Assembly: GCA_029101005.1 (NCBI GenBank) | Contig: JAQXQE010000020.1 | Span: forward strand, 1-58,135 | Direction of reading: 5' to 3' | DNA: 58,135 nucleotides | Source: Bacillota bacterium | GTDB lineage: Bacteria; Bacillota; Clostridia; Peptostreptococcales; Anaerovoracaceae | In this document: in pieces, positions 43,580 to 50,824 of the stretch | Layout: every line of letters begins with the position of its first letter | How positions within the stretch are numbered: the stretch's first letter is position 1 | Notes under the pieces: model-generated | What the model saw: the letters and a program-made list of their open reading frames with translations, nothing else | Database searches by the model: none | What the model was told of the DNA's origin: nothing | Translations under genes and position numbers: made by a program

Positions 43580-44734
43580 ATGACAAGAATCAAATCATTC
43601 GCAGCGGCAGCCTTGCTCTTTGCAGTCTGCATTGGAGGTCTTCACATTGCGGCGAACAGACTTCCTCTCAAGGTGGATAACGGCAGATTTGGAACATGGT
43701 TCAACACATATAAAGATCTGTCATATTCTGCAATCTCGGAGAATATTGATGACAGAACTGTGCTCGTACTCGGCTCATCGGAGTTTCGCCATGGCCGCAA
43801 GACCGATTATCACCCGATGAATGCGCTCAGCAATGATGATTACAATCTCATGACTTTAGGTGGGCCCTGCAATCAGATTCTGTATCATACGATTGCCACA
43901 GGCGCATTCGAGGACAAGCTTGATTCACGTAAAGTAATTCTGCTCGTCTCACCAACCTGGTTCCGTCCTAAAGGTGTGAGTTCAAGCAGTTATGGCATAC
44001 GTTTCTCGGAGTCGGAATATATTATGTTTCTCAAGAACAGCAAAGTATCTGAGGAGCTTCGCGAGTATGTCGCATCACGCAGCAGTGACCTTCTCAAAGA
44101 TAACAAGAAATTCAGTCGCAAGCTCAGCATAATCAATCGTGCACTTCTTTCTGGTAAGACTATAAGTCTGCCGAACACGATTCTCTATAATGTTGAAGAG
44201 TACCTTGCTTTCAATCGAGACCGCATCACTGCCCAGTTCGCTATTCGCGCAATAAGCGGACAATCAGCTCTTCCGAGCAGATTATTCAACGCGAAGGAGT
44301 TTGCCGTACAGGCTGAAACTGATAGCCTCAAGGCATCAAGCAACCCGATCAATATCTCGAATCACTCCTGGGAGAGAAAGTTCAGCAAGATATACGACAA
44401 TGAGAAGAACAAACACTGCAATACAATCAGCGACAAATCCAAAGAGTTCGATGATCTCGAAGCCTTCCTTAAGGTCTGCGATGATTGTAATCTTGAAGTC
44501 AAATTAATAGTGCTTCCAGTCAACGGACGCTGGTTTGACCATATCGGCGCTGACAAGACTAAGCGTTCTGCCGCCATCTCAAGAATGAGAGATATGGCCG
44601 CCGAACACGGAGCTGAAATCGCGGATCTCTCGATTCACGATTACGAGCCATATATAACTAAAGATGTAACTCACCCATGGCATAAGGGCTGGGTCTACAT
44701 AGATGAAGAAATCGACAAATTCTGCAGGAGGTAG
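43580..44734 (+). CDS. dltD: DltD, D-alanyl transfer protein
   Basis: The 384-residue protein is membrane-anchored by one helix (about 5-25) with an SGNH-like domain outside. GSSE at 65-68 carries the nucleophile and THPWHKGW near the C-terminus the histidine. DltD transfers D-alanine to the teichoic acid after DltB and DltX. ATG 43580, eight bases after AGAAAGAG, is preferred to a GTG three codons earlier. The next gene begins five bases after the stop. Confidence 0.93.
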   Translation: MTRIKSFAAAALLFAVCIGGLHIAANRLPLKVDNGRFGTWFNTYKDLSYSAISENIDDRTVLVLGSSEFRHGRKTDYHPMNALSNDDYNLMTLGGPCNQILYHTIATGAFEDKLDSRKVILLVSPTWFRPKGVSSSSYGIRFSESEYIMFLKNSKVSEELREYVASRSSDLLKDNKKFSRKLSIINRALLSGKTISLPNTILYNVEEYLAFNRDRITAQFAIRAISGQSALPSRLFNAKEFAVQAETDSLKASSNPINISNHSWERKFSKIYDNEKNKHCNTISDKSKEFDDLEAFLKVCDDCNLEVKLIVLPVNGRWFDHIGADKTKRSAAISRMRDMAAEHGAEIADLSIHDYEPYITKDVTHPWHKGWVYIDEEIDKFCRR

Positions 44735-44738
44735 CAAA

Positions 44739-44891
44739 ATGAACAGACTTAAGAATCTTGCATTACGTATACGCAGCAGTATCAGCGGTAAGCAGGTGCT
44801 CATCTACTTTGGTCTAATGCTGACACTGTACATATTCTCGCTCTTCGGTACTATGTTCGGATCATCCGATTTCGCATATTCCGAATTCTAA
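44739..44891 (+). CDS. dltX: DltX-like small membrane peptide
   Basis: A 50-residue peptide with a basic N-terminus, one membrane helix (about 20-38) and a C-terminus reading DFAYSEF. DltX proteins are about 50 residues and end in a similar FxYxEF motif, whose tyrosine is known to carry D-alanine between DltB and DltD. GCAGGAGG precedes the ATG. In most Firmicutes dltX lies before dltA; here it is last in the operon. The match is by size, topology, end motif and context. Confidence 0.82.
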   Translation: MNRLKNLALRIRSSISGKQVLIYFGLMLTLYIFSLFGTMFGSSDFAYSEF

Positions 44892-44904
44892 TATAGATTA
44901 GAAG

Positions 44905-44947
44905 AGGAAGCCGTGCGCAGACAAGTTCTAGCGTGCGGCTTCCTTTC
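44905..44947 (+). terminator. Terminator of dlt operon
   Basis: AGGAAGCCG and CGGCTTCCT form the base of a long hairpin with TGCGC/GCG above, followed by a short T run. Confidence 0.7.
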
Positions 44948-45049
44948 TGCTCAGTTATACCTGCTGAAACACAAGAACAAAGCGCATTATTGGTGCGTAC
45001 GAACGAAAAAGAATATTTTTTTCGCAAATGCTACAAAGTCGTCAACATG

Positions 45050-45058
45050 TGGTATAAT
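45050..45058 (+). promoter_or_regulatory. Extended -10 promoter of hydrogenase-like gene
   Basis: TGGTATAAT lies 39 bases before the start. No clear -35. Confidence 0.55.
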
Positions 45059-45097
45059 GCTCTGGTTGACAAAAAATAAACAAAGGGGGACAGGAAT

Positions 45098-46547
45098 AAT
45101 GGTAGTAAGAGAATTTGAAGCACAGAAATTCGACTCGAATGTTCAGGTCGTTAAGAATAGAGTACTGTCGCTCGTTGCGAGAGCGCTGTGGGAGGACAAG
45201 CAGGTTTTTGCAATGTTTGACGAGATTGCGGATCAGGTCAGAAAGCCGGGTGAGCCGATGACCAGTTGCTGCGTATACAAGGACAGGGCAAAAATCGCAG
45301 AGCGTGTTAAGGTTGCGATGGGTCTCCGCAATGATGAGGAGGGCGTTATTCAGGTACTGGGCCTGATTTGCGATGAGTGTCCGGAGGCAGGTCACACTGT
45401 TACTGACCTCTGCCGTGGATGTCTTGCTCATGCCTGCAAGAATGCCTGCAAGCTTGGCGCAATCTACGACGAGAATGGCCATGCCAAGATCGACAAGACT
45501 AAATGCGTTGAGTGCGGTCAGTGTGCTAAGGCCTGCCCATACACAGCGATTACAAATTTCATCAGACCATGCGAGAGAGCCTGCAAGGCTAAGGCAATCT
45601 CAATGAATACAAAGGGTTCATACGAGACAGTTATCGACTACAAGAAATGTACGGATTGTGGTCAGTGTATGCTGAGCTGTCCGTTCGGCGCCCTCGTCGA
45701 CAAGTCATACATCGCGGATGCAATCGAGATGCTGAAGGGCGCAAAGGCTGGCAAGTTCAAGCTGGCGGCAGTTGTCGCTCCGGCAGTCGCCGCGCAGTTC
45801 ATCCCAGTGTCGCTCGAGAATGTAATTGGCGCAATCAAAGAACTTGGTTTTACCGAGGTATACGAGGCTGCGCTCGGTGCTGACCTCGTCGCATACAGCG
45901 AGGCTCGCGAGCTTGCGGAGAAAGGCAAGCTGCTGACTTCGTGCTGCCCAGGCTTCGTATCATACGTTGAGAAGAAATATCCAGCGCTCGCACCGCTGAT
46001 CTCACACAATCTATCGCCAATGGCTGAGATGGGAAAACTGCTCAAGGAGCAGGATCCTAACACGAAGGTTATCTTCATCGGACCATGCACAGCGAAGAAG
46101 GCTGAGATGAAGCGAGAGCGTGTGTCACCATTTATTGATTGTGTGCTGACTTTCGAGGAACTTCTCGCACTCTTAGACAGTCGAGATATCGATATGGACT
46201 TCGCTGAGCCAGCCGAGTTCGACCAGGCAACTGCATTTGGACGCGAATTCGCAATGTCAGGCGGAGTTGCCGCTGCAGCTGTTCGTGCACTCGACGAGGC
46301 AGGCAGCGCATTCGAGGTCAATCCGCTCTGCGTATCTGGTCTCGACAAAATCAAGCCGGCCCTCATGAAGCTCAGCAAGGACCTGCTCAAGGAGAATTTT
46401 GTCGAGGGAATGGCCTGCACAGACGGATGCATCGGCGGCGCCGGCTGCATCAAGCATAGCATGAAGCAGCCTAACGAGATACACAAGTATGCTGAAGCAG
46501 CGTCGAATGAAAGTATCACTTATGTGCATGCTAAGTGGTCCAAATAA
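45098..46547 (+). CDS. [FeFe]-hydrogenase-like protein with ferredoxin domains (group B type)
   Basis: The 482-residue protein has cysteine-rich ferredoxin motifs (CVECGQCAKACPY and CTDCGQCMLSCPF) followed by an H-cluster domain. The three cluster motifs are present in variant form: TSCCPG, GPCTAKKAE, and the last in EGMACTDGCIGGAG. Variants of this kind are found in the poorly studied group B enzymes of Clostridia, beside the classical TSCCPxW form. It probably makes or uses hydrogen with ferredoxin, or senses it. The start follows GGGGGACAGGA. It is transcribed alone. Confidence 0.88.
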
Positions 46548-46621
46548 CATTAGCACGGCTTGATAAATTGTCTCTGACTTTGTCACGGGCTTGGCGTAGG
46601 TGCTCGCGCTCCTTGTGTTTG

Positions 46622-46630
46622 TGCTATAAT
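46622..46630 (+). promoter_or_regulatory. Extended -10 promoter of pyrophosphatase gene
   Basis: TGCTATAAT lies 47 bases before the start. Confidence 0.55.
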
Positions 46631-46677
46631 TATCTTCCCAAGCAAATTGTTGCAATCCAACTCGAAGGAGATTATAT

Positions 46678-48288
46678 ATGAGCAAAGTTTACATTACAGG
46701 ACACCGCAATCCGGATCTGGATAGCATCTGTGGAGCTATCAGTTATGCGGCGTTGAAGAACAAGGTTGATCCGGACAATCAGTATATTCCGATTCACTGC
46801 TCACCGATCTCGAACGGAGTGCGCAAGCAGCTGGCGACTTTCGAAATCGAGGTGCCACAGTACAAGAAGGACGTAATCCCTCGCGTGCGCGACATCGTGA
46901 GCGCTCCAAGTAGCTATATACAGGCGAGCGATCCGATTTTCAAGCTGATACAGACATACAGTACTGACAAGCCGTCTGTAATTCCGATCTACAATGAGAC
47001 GGAGTTCCAGGCGCTGCTCAGTATTGACGATATTACTGCGTGGTTCCTGAGGGACAATATGGGAGAGCGCCCAGTCTACAGTTTTGATGTGGACAATGTG
47101 CCTAAGGTTCTGCCAGGTAAATTCGTACAGCGTGGCGACCAGAACACTATAGTGGGCGAGTACATCGCAGGTGCGGCGGACAGAGAGACTTTTACCGAGT
47201 ATATGGTGAGCGGCGAGAACACCGTGCTTTTCATCGGAGCGCGCTCTGCGAACATCGAGATTGCGATGGCGCAGGACATCTCGGCAATTATTATCTGCGC
47301 ATGCGACGAGGCGCCTGAGCTCGACTACTCGAAGTACAAGGGCATGGTCTACGTGACTCCGATCAACACTTCGGAGGCGATTCGCCGCATGAGAATGGTC
47401 GAGTCGATCGAGGGAATCGTGCGCGGTGCGACCGTGAAGGTGCAGGCGAAGGATCTTTTCGAGGACGCGCGTAAAATGCTCTTAGATTCTAATGTCCGCG
47501 GTCTTGCGGTAATGGATGGCGATGATTTCGTGGGTTTCGTTACTCGTCGTAACTTCATGGAGACTCCGCGCCAGAACGTGATTATGGTAGACCACAACGA
47601 AGCGAGACAGAGCATCAAGGGAATTGAGGAGGCGAATCTGCTGGAGATCATCGACCACCACAGACTCGATGCTATGTCGACAAAGATGCCGATTCACATT
47701 GCGGCCGAGCCACTCGGAAGCACATGCACAGTAATTCTCGGACTCTACCGCAAGCACGGAGTGATTCCAGATCGCAAAATCGCACGCGTACTTCTCACCG
47801 GCATCATTGCGGACACACTGATTCTGCGCAGTCCAACTACAACCGCGGTTGACGAAGCCGCAGTGCGCGAGCTCGCATGGCTCGCCCGCGTCGATGACGT
47901 GCAGGCATTCGGAGAGCAGCTTTTCGGTTGCGCAGACAGCCTTGCCAGCCAGGATCCACTCGAGACAGCCGCATCCGATTTCAAGAAATACGACGAGGCC
48001 GGCATCAACTTCGGCATCGGCCAGTGCGAGGTAACCACACTCAGCGACCTCGATAAATACACACAGACCTATCTCGATGCAATCGAAGAGATCCGCAAGC
48101 GCGAGAAGCTCGACTGGGCAATGCTCATGATTACCGATGTACTCGCCGAGCACAGCATCCTGCTCACAAGCAAGAGTAAACTCAACCGCAAACTGCCATA
48201 CGCGCAGATTGAGGAGCAGATTTTCGACATGCCAGGGGTTATGAGTAGAAAGAAGCAGTTGCTGCCTACTATTCTGAACATCAACTAG
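46678..48288 (+). CDS. CBS-domain family II inorganic pyrophosphatase
   Basis: A 536-residue manganese- or cobalt-dependent pyrophosphatase with a regulatory insert. GHRNPDLDSI gives H9, D13 and D15, and IDHHRLD the DHH box after the insert. Between them lie two CBS domains (about 70-125 and 245-300) split by a DRTGG domain, the layout in which AMP and ADP inhibit and ATP or diadenosine polyphosphates activate. The last part is the DHHA2 domain. CGAAGGAG precedes the start. It removes pyrophosphate made in biosynthesis. Confidence 0.93.
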   Translation: MSKVYITGHRNPDLDSICGAISYAALKNKVDPDNQYIPIHCSPISNGVRKQLATFEIEVPQYKKDVIPRVRDIVSAPSSYIQASDPIFKLIQTYSTDKPSVIPIYNETEFQALLSIDDITAWFLRDNMGERPVYSFDVDNVPKVLPGKFVQRGDQNTIVGEYIAGAADRETFTEYMVSGENTVLFIGARSANIEIAMAQDISAIIICACDEAPELDYSKYKGMVYVTPINTSEAIRRMRMVESIEGIVRGATVKVQAKDLFEDARKMLLDSNVRGLAVMDGDDFVGFVTRRNFMETPRQNVIMVDHNEARQSIKGIEEANLLEIIDHHRLDAMSTKMPIHIAAEPLGSTCTVILGLYRKHGVIPDRKIARVLLTGIIADTLILRSPTTTAVDEAAVRELAWLARVDDVQAFGEQLFGCADSLASQDPLETAASDFKKYDEAGINFGIGQCEVTTLSDLDKYTQTYLDAIEEIRKREKLDWAMLMITDVLAEHSILLTSKSKLNRKLPYAQIEEQIFDMPGVMSRKKQLLPTILNIN

Positions 48289-48316
48289 GGGGGGCGGCTG
48301 GAGAATTCGCGCTGAG

Positions 48317-48371
48317 CTTTGTCAGCGTGCCCGCTCACGTGCTCTCGTACATTAAGTACGCTCCGCTCTCT
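48317..48371. repeat. Dispersed repeat D, copy 2
   Basis: About 45 of 55 bases match copy 1 at 39750. The inner stem reads CGTAC/GTACG here and CATAC/GTATG there, a paired change. The right arm of the outer stem is lacking. Confidence 0.55.
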
Positions 48372-48485
48372 AGTCCTTTCTGTATGTGAATTAGTTTTGG
48401 TATTTCTTGATGTCGCTACTATACTCCTATAAACATAGTAGGCCAATAGGCGAAACAAAACTATTTCAAAAATTCTGCAAAAAAT

Positions 48486-48515
48486 AAAATTGCGATGCCA
48501 TAGCATCGCAATTTT
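48486..48515 (-). terminator. Terminator of minus-strand amidase-like gene
   Basis: AAAATTGCGATGC and GCATCGCAATTTT form a perfect 13-bp stem. On the minus strand it is followed by ATTTTTT. Confidence 0.85.
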
Positions 48516-48523
48516 GTTCGTTA

Positions 48524-49156
48524 TTAGTTACTCTTCCGACGCGCGTCACGTTGCGTCTTGCGTGCAGACTTACGCGCTCTGCGCGCCTCTTTGCGGAAAT
48601 CCCTGCCTTCACGTATGAAATCCTGGACCGATCCCTCGTACACCAACTCAAACTCAGTGTTAAGACCAATAATCGACTCCGGAGTAATCGCATCTGGATG
48701 CTGCTCCAGTAGCTCCGTCTCCGAGTGGATAGCGTCGTGGACGAACTCCGCACAGTAGTATTTGTCACGATCCAGCTTGACATTGAATGCAGCAGCCGCC
48801 AGACCGAGCACATTGAAGCCCCGATTTACTTCCTTGATGTGCCTGATGTTGCGCCTGATCTGCTTCGCCTCATTGCGCGTAACCACCAACCTGTAGATGG
48901 CCATCATATTGTCATCACGCTGAGCAAAAATCCTATCGTTGATATCTTCTCTCTTGAAGGTACCATACATAGGAATGTAATAATATTTGCGACCGAAAGA
49001 ATACATCTCCCTGCAACTCATGTTGAAGCTGAGAGACACATGCGAATACTTGCTCTTCGTGAACTTCCTGATAGTGCTCGCCAGCAGAGTATTAGTCTGC
49101 GTCAGCACAACGAAAAGCTCCTCCTTATGCACTCGTGTTTCCTGTCTATTTCCCAT
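48524..49156 (-). CDS. Permuted papain-like (YiiX/C92-type) protein
   Basis: The 210-residue protein seems to belong to the NlpC/P60 superfamily with permuted order: H39 in SHVSLSFN precedes C135 in YYCAEFVHDA. Such proteins (YiiX/YaeF group) are amidases or peptidases of unclear substrate. There is no signal peptide. The last 30 residues are extremely basic (repeats of RRARKSARK), suggesting nucleic-acid or membrane-phosphate binding. GAGGGAG supports the start. Confidence 0.65.
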   Translation of the reverse strand: MGNRQETRVHKEELFVVLTQTNTLLASTIRKFTKSKYSHVSLSFNMSCREMYSFGRKYYYIPMYGTFKREDINDRIFAQRDDNMMAIYRLVVTRNEAKQIRRNIRHIKEVNRGFNVLGLAAAAFNVKLDRDKYYCAEFVHDAIHSETELLEQHPDAITPESIIGLNTEFELVYEGSVQDFIREGRDFRKEARRARKSARKTQRDARRKSN

Positions 49157-49310
49157 ATATCTCCCTCGCTATGCATCAGTGTTATCACTGTTGTATACAC
49201 ATTGCAAACAAATGTCAACTATAATCAGCATAATTCACTGTGTCATTTCAGCCATAATACATACACAACAGATGCAAGAAACCTTTACACAATCAACATA
49301 ATCCAGTGCT

Positions 49311-49425
49311 ACTATAAGGGTGTCGATAAGAGACATCGACACAAACCTTTTTCTTTTGATTGTTCTTTCTTAGTTAAATATTTCGCAAGAGTGAGAAGAG
49401 TCTGCAGTGGCAGGCTCTTTTCCTC
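49311..49425 (+). ncRNA. Possible small RNA with two terminator-like hairpins
   Basis: After a CTATAA-type -10 at 49311, GTGTCGAT pairs with ATCGACAC (49320-49342), followed by a T-rich run. A second stem, AGAGTCTGC with GCAGGCTCT (49397-49418), is followed by TTTTCC. No plus-strand gene lies upstream to need a terminator. A short transcript of 40 or 110 bases is one explanation; no known RNA family is recognised. Confidence 0.3.
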
Positions 49426-49493
49426 TTTTTGTGATTAGCAAATGCGACATAGTTCTATAAAGCTTTTGTAAATTGTAATGATAAGAAGAACAG

Positions 49494-49595
49494 ATGGTAA
49501 GTGATAACTCAAAGATGTATAAGCTTGGCCTTGAGAAGTTTGAGGCGTATGGTGAGGAACAAGAGTTAAGGCGGCCTGATGGCCGTCTTTTCTAA
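49494..49595 (+). CDS. Possible 33-residue ORF running into a terminator
   Basis: ATG at 49494 opens a frame for a peptide with KLGLEKFEAYGEEQELRR that ends at 49595. Its last codons form the terminator hairpin GGCGGCC/GGCCGTC plus TTTT (49570-49591). A gene ended by a terminator inside its coding end is unusual; it may be a decayed gene end or not translated. The ribosome site is weak. Confidence 0.25.
   Translation: MVSDNSKMYKLGLEKFEAYGEEQELRRPDGRLF
49570..49591 (+). terminator. Terminator-like hairpin
   Basis: GGCGGCC, loop TGAT, GGCCGTC (one G-T pair), then TTTT. Confidence 0.55.
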
Positions 49596-49690
49596 TTGGG
49601 GAATTATTTCCGCAAAAGATATTGAGAGGCATTATATTATAAAGTCGAGCATTATACATATTTAGAGCAAGAATCGACAGCGGTGACTTG

Positions 49691-49699
49691 TGATATACT
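49691..49699 (+). promoter_or_regulatory. Extended -10 promoter of HAD gene
   Basis: TGATATACT, in TTGTGATATACT, 31 bases before the start. Confidence 0.55.
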
Positions 49700-49730
49700 G
49701 ATTCCATACAGATTATAAGGAAGTACGACT

Positions 49731-50597
49731 ATGACAACTAAGCGTTTAACTAAGGGCGATAAGCCTGTTGTGGCTATCTGCTACGATTTCGATAAGACTC
49801 TCTCGCCTGACAACATGCAGGCGCAGGGCTACCTCGCGGCCATCGACTACCCGAACCAGAACGAGTTCTGGGCGGAGTCGAACGAGTTTGCGGTGCAGAA
49901 CGATATGGACCGCGATCTGGCGTGGATGTTCAAGATGGTTCAGGAGTCGAAGGGTAAAACCTTCTTCAGAAGGGACATCCTCCGCGACTTCGGCTCCAGG
50001 GTCGCGCTCTATGATGGCGTGCGTGAGTGGTTCGCGCGAATTCGCGAATACGCCGAGGCTGCCGATGTGCAGCTTGAGCACTACATTATCTCGACTGGTC
50101 TCAAGGAGATGATCGAGGGAACTTCGATTGCAGACGAATTCGTCAAGATTTACGCGAGCTCGTTCTGCTACGACGAAGACGGACTTGCGGTATGGCCGGC
50201 ACAAGTCATCAACTACACGTACAAAACGCAGTTTCTTTTCCGCATATCAAAGGGCGTGCTCGACGTCAACGACCCCGGGGTCAACGAGTACTTCGCGCCT
50301 AACGAGATGCGCGTGCCTTTTCGCAATATGATATACATCGGCGACAGCGACACCGACATCCCGTGCATGAAGCTCGTTAACTCATACGGCGGCACATCGA
50401 TCGGCGTCTACGACCCGGTCAGCTGTGACTGCAGCAAGGTCGACCGCATGCTGAGGGAGAACCGCATCAGACACGCGGCGCCAGCCGACTACCGCGAGGG
50501 CTCCAAGCTCGACCGCCTGGTCAAACTCACAATCGACCGCACAGCGATCAACGAGAAGCTCGAAGATTCACACTATGAAGATATGAGACAACTATAA
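49731..50597 (+). CDS. HAD family phosphatase
   Basis: A 288-residue cytosolic HAD hydrolase of the phosphoserine-phosphatase-like group. YDFDKTLSP gives nucleophile D19 and D21; IISTGLKEMI is motif II; GDSDTDIPCMK near 212 is motif IV. The helical cap is inserted after motif I. Proteins of this kind are often annotated only as HAD hydrolase and the substrate is not clear. Its GC-rich third positions towards the 3' end contrast with the AT-rich CRISPR genes that follow. Confidence 0.83.
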   Translation: MTTKRLTKGDKPVVAICYDFDKTLSPDNMQAQGYLAAIDYPNQNEFWAESNEFAVQNDMDRDLAWMFKMVQESKGKTFFRRDILRDFGSRVALYDGVREWFARIREYAEAADVQLEHYIISTGLKEMIEGTSIADEFVKIYASSFCYDEDGLAVWPAQVINYTYKTQFLFRISKGVLDVNDPGVNEYFAPNEMRVPFRNMIYIGDSDTDIPCMKLVNSYGGTSIGVYDPVSCDCSKVDRMLRENRIRHAAPADYREGSKLDRLVKLTIDRTAINEKLEDSHYEDMRQL

Positions 50598-50651
50598 GGG
50601 TTAGTGTACCCAGGAATTTAACTAATGGTGTAATTCTGCGCTGGAAGAATA

Positions 50652-50657
50652 TATAAT
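50652..50657 (+). promoter_or_regulatory. Possible -10 of the cas operon
   Basis: A TATAAT on the plus strand, 168 bases before cas9. No good -35. If used, transcription would run across the tracrRNA gene in the opposite sense. Confidence 0.3.
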
Positions 50658-50664
50658 TTAATCA

Positions 50665-50788
50665 AAAAAAGAAAAGACCCCACTTAAGGGATCTTAAAGC
50701 ACACACTGTGCAGCTGGATAAACCAGCGGGTTGAGTTAAACTTTTATTTGAACTCGCAGTGCAATTCCATAGGGGTCTATGCAATTAC
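50665..50788 (-). ncRNA. tracrRNA
   Basis: On the minus strand an anti-repeat (50747-50778) matches the array repeat, with 23 uninterrupted identical bases on the plus strand (50756-50778) after a small bulge. The rest folds into a nexus-like region, a GCTGG/CCAGC hairpin (50712-50726), a GCACA/TGTGC hairpin, and a terminator stem AAGATCCC/GGGGTCTT followed by TTTTC. The section after the anti-repeat (GAGTTCAAATAAAAGTT) resembles the same part of other II-A tracrRNAs. Its promoter faces away from cas9. Length is about 124 bases. It pairs with crRNA for RNase III processing and Cas9 loading. Confidence 0.9.
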
Positions 50789-50794
50789 AAGTGA

Positions 50795-50823
50795 ATTCTA
50801 TCATCAGAATGGGGGAAAGTCTA
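50795..50823 (-). promoter_or_regulatory. tracrRNA promoter
   Basis: On the minus strand TAGACT (50818-50823), 17 bases and TAGAAT (50795-50800). It overlaps the cas9 ribosome site. Confidence 0.6.
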
Positions 50824-50824
50824 T

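Noticed and set aside
44913-45097. N-terminal extension of the hydrogenase-like frame upstream of 45098
   Set aside because: It spans the dlt terminator and the promoter, and the ATG at 45098 has a ribosome site.
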